A stretch of 6,170 bases of DNA from Bradyrhizobium sp. Its GTDB lineage: Bacteria > Pseudomonadota > Alphaproteobacteria > Rhizobiales > Xanthobacteraceae. The notes beneath the pieces are model-generated. The model ran no database searches. It saw only the letters and a program-made list of their open reading frames with translations, and was not told the origin of the DNA. The DNA lies in assembly GCA_028290165.1 (NCBI GenBank), contig JAQGKJ010000011.1, positions 1 to 6,170 on the forward strand. The letters run 5' to 3'. Every line of letters starts with the position of its first letter. Position 1 is the first letter of the stretch. A program made the translations under genes and the position numbers. Positions 1-5,769 of this stretch are shown here, in pieces.

Positions 1-542
1 CCGCCACGCTGATCGGCCATGACGGCGCGATCGCCGGTTTCAACGCCGAGCAGTTGTTAAAACGCCTGGAGCGCCGGCCGCTCTCCGGCGCCGGCAATTT
101 CCGCTCCGGCTCGACGCCCTACGACAATTTGACCATCGCGGTGAAATTCGCCGACGGCATCGCCACCGCCGAGGACATCCGCGTCGAAGGCCCGGCCGCG
201 CGCATCACGCTGACCGGCACGGCCTCCGTGCCCGCGCGCGAATACGACATGAAGGGCATCGCCAGCCTGGTCTCGGCGCCGAACACCGTGTCCAGCTTCG
301 ACCTGCCCTTCGTGGTGCAGGGCCCGTGGGACGATCCCCTGATCTTCCCCGATCCCGAAAGCCTGATCCGCCGCTCGCCGGCCTCGGCGCCGCTGCTCGA
401 CGCGGTGAAGGATCGCAAGACGCGGGACGCGGTGCGCTCGGTGCTGGAGCGGTTTACGGGGGGTGGGGTGAAGCCGGCGGTGCCCGATCCGGAGGCGCCG
501 GCTGCGACCGCGCCGGCGGCGGATGCGGCGAAGCCGAATTGA
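1..542 (+). CDS. AsmA-family protein, C-terminal part (5' end outside window)
   Basis: The open frame enters from the left edge (first whole codon at 3) and ends at TGA 540-542, giving about 179 residues. No true start is visible; the TTG at 54 is internal. The sequence has the style of the AsmA C-terminal region: a beta-rich stretch with alternating hydrophobic residues (DNLTIAVKFADGIATAEDI, then ARITLTGTASVP) followed by LPFVVQGPWDDPLIFPDPESL, a conserved way for these proteins to end. The tail after it is low-complexity and rich in Ala and Pro. AsmA-like proteins are large envelope proteins, N-terminally anchored in the inner membrane with a periplasmic repeat domain, and are linked to outer-membrane biogenesis and phospholipid transport. 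The family call is from sequence style, not a search. It converges on the minus-strand gene at 597-2066, with a hairpin between them. Confidence 0.8.
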   Translation, partial: ATLIGHDGAIAGFNAEQLLKRLERRPLSGAGNFRSGSTPYDNLTIAVKFADGIATAEDIRVEGPAARITLTGTASVPAREYDMKGIASLVSAPNTVSSFDLPFVVQGPWDDPLIFPDPESLIRRSPASAPLLDAVKDRKTRDAVRSVLERFTGGGVKPAVPDPEAPAATAPAADAAKPN

Positions 543-563
543 TGCCTGTTAGGGCTCGCCTTA

Positions 564-594
564 GGTGGGCGGAATAGCGAGAGCGTAGTCCGCC
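564..594. terminator. Imperfect palindrome between convergent genes, likely bidirectional terminator
   Basis: GGCGGA (568-573) pairs with TCCGCC (589-594). The inner stem continues imperfectly through ATAGC and GCGTA around a GAGA loop, with one mismatch and one bulge. It lies in the 54-bp gap between two convergent stop codons, where a shared terminator is expected. The GGTGGGC...CCGCC form resembles the short palindromes scattered between genes in Bradyrhizobium-type genomes. There is no clear T-run on either side, so the terminator role is inferred from position and structure. Confidence 0.5.
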
Positions 595-596
595 GT

Positions 597-2066
597 TCAT
601 CGAACTCGGGTCTGACGATCTTTTGCTCGGGTGTTCTTTTCTGTTGGCAGCCGAGGTCGAAGGTCAAGCCCTTTCGCCATCAGCCTCGCTGCGCCACCAA
701 GCTCCTTCGACAGCCGCTCCGCTTCCTCGTTGAGAACAGTGATTAGCGTCTCAAACCCGATCTTCTTGCCGGTCTTGGGATGTTCCCACTTCCGGTCCTT
801 TGCGACGGTAACAAGGAGACAACCCGCACGGCACTCGTCCGCTGCCATGTATTTCGTTAGAAGCTGATGGTTGATCGTATCGAAAAGGTCCGTCGCCGAG
901 CGACTGTCACCGAGCTTGAGTTCAATTGTGGCTTGGTGCTTGGAGCCGGTCGATCTCAAACGTATGTCAGTTTCCTTCTCGTCCGCGGTCACGGATTCCT
1001 GATCGACCGTATAATTCTGTTTTGCTGCATTTTTTAACTCGCGCGCCAACTCGCGTCGCATCACGTGCTCGTCGGTAATGTTGGCCCATGCCTCGCGCGG
1101 AGATTCGTCCTGTAGCAAGAGATCGTCGACATCTTCCAGCCGGTCCCGCATGAGTGCGAACATGGCATCATTTGTCGCGGGGGGCGCCTCTCCGCTTCTG
1201 TCCAAAACGCCGAACTCGGTCTCCGTAAGCGCCGCGCTGTCAGCTTCCTCAGCGGCCTTCTCCTGCGCAATCGCAATAGCTCTATCCCTGAAATGGGCAA
1301 ATAACGGAGCGTTCGCCATTTCGAGCTTTGCGGCCCAACCTTCGGGGCCGGTAGTGGCCATTAGCGCGCTAAGGATGGCATCCCGGCCTCTTTCAGCGTG
1401 ATCGCGGGTACCGGGCGAATGATTTCCCTCGTGATGCGCGTCGTCTCCGATCCGGACATGTTGGTACCCGAGGCGAAGAAACCGAAGCAAGAGTGGAGGT
1501 GTGAACCCTGGCGCGCGCAAATCGAAGCCGCTACCGCCGTAACCGCGGTCGAAAAGCTGCGCGAACAATTGTACCCCCGAGCCCGTCGTCGAGACTAAGG
1601 TTTGCTCGAGTCCTTGCTCAAGAGCCTCAACGCCGGCGGTCGGATTTAGTTGAAGAAGAGCGGAAAGCCACACGTCCCCGAAGGGCGACGCAAGGTCGCT
1701 TGCCAGCCGTTGCTTCGCGGTCGACTCCATGAAGCGCCGATCATCTTCGTTACCGCTCTTCAGCAAGATTTCGAGAGCTTGACGGAGGTTCTGCTTGAAT
1801 TGCTGGTTGTTTGGTTTGGAGTCAGTCTTAGCTACTTCGGCGAGCCACGTCCGAATTCGGGGGACGAAAAGCGCTGCTACAATCGCGGACGCGTGACTGA
1901 CATTCTGAAGAAACAACGAATATTCATTTGCGTCTAACGTCTCGCGCATGGAAAGCCTCAGTTCCTCTCCAAGGACGCGATCCACGGCTTCCCGCGCGCC
2001 GGCAGCGCGTATCTTCGCGCCCCTGATCTGGCCGCCCCAGATGACCTCTCGCGATTTGGTGCTCAT
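597..2066 (-). CDS. Hypothetical protein with C-terminal PD-(D/E)XK nuclease-like domain; possibly the detached C-terminus of a larger protein
   Basis: 489 residues from ATG at 2066, with an in-frame TAA 12 bp upstream. The Shine-Dalgarno is poor. An ATG at 1949 (Met40) has a better one (GAGG, 6-bp spacing), but residues 30-75 look like continuous protein, so I keep the longer start. Residues 40-330 are helical and rich in Leu, Ala and Glu, with no recognisable motif. Residues 335-475 look like a PD-(D/E)XK fold: an acidic helix (RRELARELKN, 337-346), Asp367 in TDIRL, then Glu382-Leu-Lys384 in ATIELKLG, followed by a helix with Gln401 and a hydrophobic strand GCLLVTVA (415-422). That order (D, then ExK, then a helix with Q or K) is typical of nucleases of this superfamily. 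From memory, very similar C-termini occur at the ends of much larger bacterial NTPase/repeat proteins of defence type, so this may be a truncated descendant. No signal peptide or membrane segment. Base composition is less GC-rich than in the AsmA gene, suggesting transfer. Confidence 0.7.
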   Translation of the reverse strand: MSTKSREVIWGGQIRGAKIRAAGAREAVDRVLGEELRLSMRETLDANEYSLFLQNVSHASAIVAALFVPRIRTWLAEVAKTDSKPNNQQFKQNLRQALEILLKSGNEDDRRFMESTAKQRLASDLASPFGDVWLSALLQLNPTAGVEALEQGLEQTLVSTTGSGVQLFAQLFDRGYGGSGFDLRAPGFTPPLLLRFLRLGYQHVRIGDDAHHEGNHSPGTRDHAERGRDAILSALMATTGPEGWAAKLEMANAPLFAHFRDRAIAIAQEKAAEEADSAALTETEFGVLDRSGEAPPATNDAMFALMRDRLEDVDDLLLQDESPREAWANITDEHVMRRELARELKNAAKQNYTVDQESVTADEKETDIRLRSTGSKHQATIELKLGDSRSATDLFDTINHQLLTKYMAADECRAGCLLVTVAKDRKWEHPKTGKKIGFETLITVLNEEAERLSKELGGAARLMAKGLDLRPRLPTEKNTRAKDRQTRVR

Positions 2067-2161
2067 GGCCGGCGATTACAGCCGCCCTTGCGGCGCCAGG
2101 CAACGCCACCAGGATTAGAGGCTGGGAAGGTCGGCGCCACACCAAGGAGAGCGCGAAAGTT

Positions 2162-2894
2162 TCAGCTACGTTTCCGCTTTGTTAGCATGGCCTCGTACTG
2201 AGCCTTGACGAACGGCTCGTCGGTATTGCCCAGAACCTCGTTGAGTTCGGCGTCCTGCACACTTCCATCCAACCCGGGCGCCTGCACGAGCGCGGTAGCG
2301 AGGTGTTCATAAGCAATAGGATCGCGCATGAACGGCTTCAGGTAGGCGTCGAGATGGCCCTTGGAAGGGTTTTCGATTTCCTTGGTGAGCGCGTCGAGAT
2401 AAGCGTCCTTCCTTGTAACCGACCAGTCGATGCTGAAGGCCCGCGCGTTGCGCGAGCACGGAATGCACGGCCATAATGGTGCGGCCGTTGCCGTCGAGGA
2501 ATGGATGCCCGTACGCGAGATAGCCCATGATCTCACCGGGCTTGGTCTACATGTAGTCTTTGTCTTGTCCCTTGCGTAAGGCGAACTCGACCGCGGCGGC
2601 GATCTCCGGCGCATTCGCAAAAATGACCGCGCCCTTCCTGATGGTTAGTTTCGGCGCGGTCCGGGTGCGATCCTGTCCGGCCCAGGGATAGATCGCGCCA
2701 AACAGAATGCCGTGGGTCTTGAGCACGTCGTTGTAGGTGAGGACCTTGGAGCTGGCGAGATGCGCAAAAGCTTCGTCGAGACCCGTCATGAAAGACGCGT
2801 TCTCCGCGCGTTTGACGATCGCGAGGTCTTTCTCTTTTTCAAAATTGCGCAGATAGCCTTCGGTCGCGAAATCGCCAAACGGATCGAAGGTCAC
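2162..2894 (-). pseudogene. fic: Fic/DOC family protein (AMPylase-type toxin), inactivated by one stop codon and one frameshift
   Basis: Start is GTG at 2894, overlapping the stop of the upstream ORF (GTGA), which suggests translational coupling. Residues 1-115 read cleanly: FGAIYPWAGQDR (65-76) is the conserved segment before the Fic core, and TIRKGAVIFANAPEI (84-98) is the usual flap region. An in-frame TAG at 2547-2549 then interrupts the gene. The same frame continues as TKPGEIMGYLAYG and the Fic motif HPFLDGNGRT (130-139), including the catalytic His. Near 2438-2442 one extra base (in GGGCC, read on the minus strand) shifts the frame. The rest, FSIDW through ENPSKGHLDAYLKPFMRD to TKRKRS, is intact in the next frame and ends at 2162. 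Joined, the product would be about 243 residues, normal for a Fic protein. Fic enzymes transfer AMP or related groups to protein hydroxyls. The second motif Arg (canonical GNGRxxR) is Met here. Two independent lesions make a sequencing error less likely. Confidence 0.88.
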
Positions 2895-3145
2895 GGCTTG
2901 GCTTCACGCAGGTATTTCACTTGAAGATGGACGAGCCGCTGGCGGCTGAGATGGCCGGCACGATGCAAAGCAAAGAGCATGCATTCGATCTCGTCGGGCC
3001 GGATTGCGTCATCGGCGAGCCGCGTCATGTGCAAGGCAAGCCGATCGGAATGCGTCTGAGTGTAGGTGACATGATGCTGCGCCGCGAGCTCACGGATATA
3101 GGCGGCGGTGGAGTTCTCCGTCACTGTTTCAGGGCGTTCGGCCAT
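2891..3145 (-). CDS. Small ORF upstream of and coupled to fic; putative Fic antitoxin/partner
   Basis: 84 residues, ATG at 3145, TGA overlapping the fic GTG start by the GTGA arrangement. The protein is mostly helical and polar, with AAYIRELAAQHHVTYTQTH (14-32) followed by DAIRPDEIECMLFALHRAGHLS (46-67) and a basic C-terminus. There is no signal peptide or membrane segment. Small proteins encoded just upstream of a class I Fic toxin usually block it by inserting an inhibitory helix with the motif (S/T)xxxE(G/N). Here the nearest match is E6-xxx-E10-N11, which lacks the leading Ser/Thr, so the antitoxin role is inferred from position, size and coupling. The Shine-Dalgarno is weak: GAGGA lies about 20 bp upstream, too far. 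Unlike its partner, this ORF has no lesion. Confidence 0.65.
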   Translation of the reverse strand: MAERPETVTENSTAAYIRELAAQHHVTYTQTHSDRLALHMTRLADDAIRPDEIECMLFALHRAGHLSRQRLVHLQVKYLREAKP

Positions 3146-3353
3146 GGCGAGAAATATAACATTCCTCGCGCCGAAAATCCATTAAATCGCTGGGAACGCT
3201 CCCCCAAATCTTTGTTTTTAAAGCCTTATTAGCCGACCTCTGGCGTGCCTCCAGACGGTTTTCACGAACTTCAGTGGTCTCCGGATCCCTCAATCTCGCG
3301 GCTTCCGAGGCCCGAGCGCAATCGCTATTGGCAAAGCGCATCACACATCCGCC
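3146..3353. other. Intergenic region upstream of the fic locus
   Basis: 208 bp between the membrane-anchored protein gene and the small Fic partner. It is locally A/T-rich at 3180-3235, fitting a promoter region for the minus-strand operon. I see only an unconvincing -10-like TATATT about 10 bp before the ATG at 3145 and no clear -35. An open minus-strand frame (3344 to 3129) crosses it and contains VRENRLEARQ; it overlaps the partner's start and looks at most like a gene remnant. Confidence 0.4.
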
Positions 3354-3599
3354 CTACCGCCGGCGGGCGAACATAACACCCAGCATGAACGCGACCAGCA
3401 GCGAACCGAGCGGCGCTTCGCGCACGACGTTGCTCAGGATGCTCAAAGGCATTCCCGGTTTCCGGCCGGCGTCGATCGCGTCTCCGACGCGATTCACCGT
3501 TTCCTTCACTGCGTCGGATACCTTTTCGACCGTGGGCTTCGGCTCCGGGACCGGATCAAGGCCCTCGTAGACCAGTGGGGGTGCGTCCTCATCCTTCAT
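3354..3599 (-). CDS. Small protein with C-terminal membrane anchor, function unknown
   Basis: 81 residues from ATG at 3599, preceded by a strong Shine-Dalgarno (AGGAGAG, about 8 bp spacing) that fixes the start. The N-terminal half is acidic and Pro-rich (DAPPLVYEGLDPVPEPKP). It is followed by an amphipathic helical stretch (VEKVSDAVKETVNRVGDAIDAG, 24-45) and a single hydrophobic segment at about 62-77 (APLGSLLVAFMLGVMF), ending in ARRR. An amphipathic helix, then a C-terminal membrane segment and a final basic cluster, recalls DUF883/ElaB-like tail-anchored proteins and many small unnamed rhizobial proteins. With the positive-inside rule the RRR tail would face the cytoplasm. I cannot name a function. 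It stands alone, with repeats upstream and the fic locus downstream. Confidence 0.75.
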   Translation of the reverse strand: MKDEDAPPLVYEGLDPVPEPKPTVEKVSDAVKETVNRVGDAIDAGRKPGMPLSILSNVVREAPLGSLLVAFMLGVMFARRR

Positions 3600-3711
3600 G
3601 GCTTGCTCTCCTCTTGATTGCAGCCAATCGATCAGGCGGCGGATTGTTCCGGGATTGCGAGGCGACCCCGCGGCTCTGTTGAGTTAACACGCCCACAACT
3701 CGAACCGACCA

Positions 3712-3827
3712 CGTCATTGCGAGGAGCGAAGCGACGAAGCAATCCACTCTTCATCTGTGACTCTGGATTGCTTCGCGGAGCCTGTCATCGGGCGCGCGTT
3801 CGCGCGACCCGTTGGCTCGCAATGACG
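3712..3827. repeat. 116-bp palindromic intergenic element of Bradyrhizobium/Rhodopseudomonas type
   Basis: The ends are a perfect 12-bp inverted repeat: CGTCATTGCGAG (3712-3723) and CTCGCAATGACG (3816-3827). Inside is a second perfect 12-bp inverted repeat, CGAAGCAATCCA (3735-3746) and TGGATTGCTTCG (3764-3775), around a 17-nt loop. A third, imperfect GC hairpin lies at 3790-3810. The whole would fold as a three-way cruciform. I recognise the sequence (ATTGCGAGGAGCGAAGCGAC...GAAGCAATCC) as a dispersed element very common between genes in this group. Several short open frames cross it and are not genes. Confidence 0.85.
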
Positions 3828-3869
3828 GTGTTGGCTTCATCCGGGCGGCGAAGTCACGGTGGACAAGCC

Positions 3870-4445
3870 TGCTAATTTTGCCCGACGGGCAAATCACTAA
3901 ATTGCTGTCCAGCCCCATTTGCAAAAATATTTCTGTTTTTCCGAACCCAAATCACTCCTATAACTCGCGCTGTCCTGCCCCACACAGGGGCGTATCGCGA
4001 TCGTCACGGACGCGGGGTGGGATGCGGTGGACGCGGCAGCGTTGAGCGCAATGGGATCTCAGGGCAGGCGCAAGCCTGTGAGCGATCGCCAAGCGCACAG
4101 ACGAAATATGTTGCTGCGGACGGAGAAGTCGTGTGGTCCTGACGCCCCGGCGCTGGCGTCAAGTTGGCGGAGATTTGTCGGCCCGACCGGGCGCGGACAA
4201 AACGTTAATCCGCAAGCGACGGTGACAACAAGCCGATCACCGGGGAGAGCACGAAGGAAACCGTTAAAACCATTGCGTGCGGGAGCGCCGGGTTGATCCG
4301 GTGGACCTGTGGTGACTACACTCGTGTGCGTTTTACATTGCACGCGAGGCTGCGGGTGCATTGGGCATCCGGCGTTCCCCACGCCCTCCGGGGCGGAAAT
4401 TCATTCACAACTCGGGTGCATCGCGCCGCGAGAATGCGGACGTGC
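3870..4445. repeat. Long structured dispersed repeat element, apparently non-coding
   Basis: From memory this stretch matches a long element present in many copies in Bradyrhizobium and Rhodopseudomonas genomes; key stretches are GGGCAAATCACT, GCGATCGTCACGGACGC, GTGGTCCTGACGCC, GATCACCGGGGAGAGC and the GGTGCATTGGGCATCCGGCG part. It is full of hairpins: TTTGCCC/GGGCAAA with a 3-nt loop (3877-3893); CAGGC-GCAA-GCCTG with a GNRA tetraloop (4065-4078); GACGCC/GGCGTC (4141-4160); and a nested TTTGTC/GACAAA stem enclosing GCCCG/CGGGC (4174-4201). Open frames on both strands (4027-4296 +, 4059-4382 -) overlap, lack Shine-Dalgarno sites and have Arg-rich unstructured translations; such frames are often over-annotated in these genomes. 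The boundaries are approximate. Whether it is transcribed or mobile cannot be told from here. Confidence 0.7.
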
Positions 4446-4491
4446 ATCTTGACTTGGCTCTTTCAAAATTCGAGTAGCGAAGCGACCATGC

Positions 4492-4611
4492 TGTCGTCTC
4501 TGCGAAAGCAGGGACCCATAACCACCGTCGTTCGTTGGAGTAGAAGCCGTCGGCCACCGCACGCAAACGCGAGGCCGCGGCGTATAGGTCTCTGCTTTCG
4601 CAGGGACGACA
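4492..4611. repeat. Dispersed palindromic element with 29-bp inverted arms
   Basis: The arm at 4492-4520 (TGTCGTCTCTGCGAAAGCAG, then GGACCCATA) is the reverse complement of 4583-4611 at 26 of 29 positions. All three differences are transitions that would still pair as G-U in RNA on one strand. The 62-bp interior is unpaired or weakly paired. Repeats of the kind CCTGCGAAAGCAGGGACCCATA...TATGGGTCCCTGCTTTCGCAGG are familiar between genes in Bradyrhizobium and relatives. No gene is credible here. It could form a long hairpin or be a non-autonomous mobile element; no flanking target duplication is evident. Confidence 0.8.
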
Positions 4612-4668
4612 TCAAGTCCGTGCGTCGGCAAAACGCAAGCACGCCCGCCGGCATCGCGAGGCAAGAAA

Positions 4669-4701
4669 GGTGGGCACGGCGCAAGCGCGCCCTTGCCCAC
4701 C
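4669..4701 (-). terminator. Hairpin downstream of the small secreted-protein gene, likely terminator
   Basis: Perfect 8-bp arms GGTGGGCA (4669-4676) and TGCCCACC (4694-4701), with an inner GGCGC/GCGCC-type stem. It lies 25 bp past the stop of the minus-strand gene at 4727-5005, and read on that strand it is followed by TTTCTTGCC, a short T-rich tail. The GGTGGGCA...TGCCCACC form is also a dispersed palindrome in this group of bacteria. Confidence 0.65.
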
Positions 4702-4726
4702 CCACAAGTCTGTTACAACTCAGCGT

Positions 4727-5005
4727 TTAGTGTCCGGCGGGCGGGGACTCTATGGCGTTTTCGTAGCGCGACCAGTTGCCGTACGGGGCGCCCCAGCGAT
4801 AGCCATAATAGGCGTTGGACTCATAGGGGTCGGAGCCGTAATAGGCATTGGAGTTATACGGGTTGCCGTAACGGAACGACTGAGCGACAGGGGCCGGCTC
4901 GCGGTATACCCGGTGGCTCCTGTGATGCTCCGCGGCTGCGGCGATCTGGACCGTTGATGCAACCAGCACGGCCGAACCGAGCACTGTCAGGATTGTCTTT
5001 CGCAT
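4727..5005 (-). CDS. Small secreted Tyr/Asn-rich protein with an 11-residue tandem repeat
   Basis: 92 residues. ATG at 5005 has a good Shine-Dalgarno (AAGGAGA, 7 bp). Residues 1-25 are a Sec signal peptide: MRKT, a hydrophobic core ILTVLGSAVLVASTVQIA, and an AAAA cleavage region before EHHR. The mature protein has a short His/Arg-rich start (EHHRSHRVYREP) and then two tandem copies of an 11-residue unit, [ND]PY[NE]SNAYYG[SY] (48-58 and 59-69), followed by aromatic-rich sequence ending in ESPPAGH. The repeat is also visible in the DNA (33-bp period, 4803-4868). No cysteines and no catalytic motif. Short exported proteins of this sort ending in PAGH are common in Bradyrhizobium and have no known function. 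Probably a periplasmic or surface protein with its own terminator. Confidence 0.8.
   Translation of the reverse strand: MRKTILTVLGSAVLVASTVQIAAAAEHHRSHRVYREPAPVAQSFRYGNPYNSNAYYGSDPYESNAYYGYRWGAPYGNWSRYENAIESPPAGH
4803..4868. repeat. Two tandem 33-bp coding repeats
   Basis: Copies at 4803-4835 and 4836-4868 share CC(A/G)TAATAGGC(G/A)TTGGA and a diverged remainder. They are in frame and encode the two SNAYYG-containing units of the secreted protein. The differences between copies mean the duplication is not recent. Confidence 0.7.
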
Positions 5006-5290
5006 TGCAGGTCTCCTTTAGTTTGCTTGGGCAGCTCCGCTGCGAGGCAATAAGGCGTCTCGCCGCGTCCGCCTTGGTCCTCCGAGATAGCGATGGGCGG
5101 CGCGAATTATTACGCTGCCGCCAATCACGAAGCGGCGAGCAAATTTGTTGGTCATGGATAGTTTGCGGCTAAATATTTGGCAGGCGATCGCTGCGGAACT
5201 TCGCTCGATGGCGAATAACCCCAATGGACTTCCCTGGGCCGATCCGGTTCAATGGAGGTCAAACGACGCAAGGCTTGCGAGAGAAAACCG
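5006..5290. other. Intergenic region between divergent secreted-protein genes
   Basis: 285 bp that must carry promoters for both flanking genes. On the + strand a possible sigma70-like pair is TTGGTC (5148-5153) and TAAATA (5170-5175) with a 16-bp spacer, about 115 bp before the start at 5291; the match is weak. Two small hairpins are visible: AAGGCG/CGCCTT (5052-5075) and GGCGGC/GCCGCC around an A/T-rich loop (5096-5122). Open frames crossing the region lack ribosome binding sites and are not called as genes. Confidence 0.35.
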
Positions 5291-5584
5291 ATGAAGAAGC
5301 TGGTATTTGCAATTCTCCTGATCGCCTCGCCCGTGATCGCTTCCCCTGGCTGGGCGCAAACGAAATTGCTGCCCAAGAGCGCGACCGCCCGCGTCGACCC
5401 CTGCGCGCCAATCGGCCGGACCGCAGATGGCAAACTGGTCTACTCGATGAAGTGCGACAATTTGCCGGCGCCGCCACCGCCGCCACCGCAAGCTGAAATC
5501 AGGGAAGCACCGCCTCCGCAGCCGGAGGTGCAACGAAGCGGGATTTTCGGCTGGTCTTATGAAGCAAAGCGGCCGGACCAATAG
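5291..5584 (+). CDS. Small secreted proline-rich protein, function unknown
   Basis: 97 residues from ATG at 5291. An in-frame ATG exists at 5252, but 5291 places a Sec signal peptide at the N-terminus (MKKLVFAILLIASPVIASPGWA, cleavage near 22) and has a purine-rich GAGAG about 8 bp upstream. The mature part is short: a segment with two cysteines (Cys38 and Cys55, able to form a disulfide in the periplasm), including VDPCAPIGRTADGKLVYSMKCD, then a proline stretch (PAPPPPPP at 59-66, PPPQPE at 74-79) and a C-terminal GIFGWSYEAKRPDQ. The DGKLVYSMKCD part looks like a small conserved core with the Pro region as linker. No lipobox. I do not recognise a family with a known role. Confidence 0.72.
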   Translation: MKKLVFAILLIASPVIASPGWAQTKLLPKSATARVDPCAPIGRTADGKLVYSMKCDNLPAPPPPPPQAEIREAPPPQPEVQRSGIFGWSYEAKRPDQ

Positions 5585-5769
5585 ACACGGTCTCTCTAAG
5601 GCGAAGGAAAAACGCCACCGGCAGCCGCGAACTGTCCGGCCTTTGCCGAGACTTGCAAAAGGTCTCTCGAATTTGGCCGCCGGATGGAATGTTCCTTGCT
5701 TCCGGAAGGCTTCCGCTGCAAATCTATTTCCTCAAAACCCTCCTTCTCCTGGCATCACGAGTATCCTGA
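5585..5769. other. Intergenic region before the DUF3830 gene
   Basis: 185 bp without a credible gene. GGTCTCTC occurs twice (5589-5596 and 5661-5668) as a direct repeat of unknown meaning, and a small CTTCCGGAAG palindrome lies near 5700. No convincing promoter or terminator. Confidence 0.3.

Noticed and set aside
119..667. 182-residue minus-strand frame opposite the AsmA gene
   Set aside because: Antisense shadow of a high-GC gene; it also crosses the convergent terminator and the end of the next gene.
1924..2145. 73-residue minus-strand frame overlapping the start of the nuclease-like gene
   Set aside because: Runs out of frame through the start of the 489-residue gene and has an Arg-rich translation typical of a shadow frame.
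2547..2549. TAG inside fic as a recoded sense codon
   Set aside because: Nothing suggests amber recoding in this kind of bacterium, and the separate frameshift near 2440 would still break the gene.
3712..3827. CRISPR-like array
   Set aside because: The repeated motifs are inverted arms of palindromes, not direct repeats with regular spacers.
4027..4296. 89-residue open frame on the + strand as a gene
   Set aside because: It lies wholly in the structured repeat, has no ribosome binding site, is Arg-rich without domain character and overlaps an equally long antisense frame.
4293..4730. 145-residue open frame on the + strand
   Set aside because: It spans two different repeat elements and a terminator hairpin; its translation follows the palindromes (LRKQGPI-type sequence), which is a known artefact.
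5018..5224. Minus-strand frame including MTNKFARRFVIGGSV at about 5155
   Set aside because: No Shine-Dalgarno before either possible start, no recognisable domain, and it fills what must be the control region of the flanking genes.
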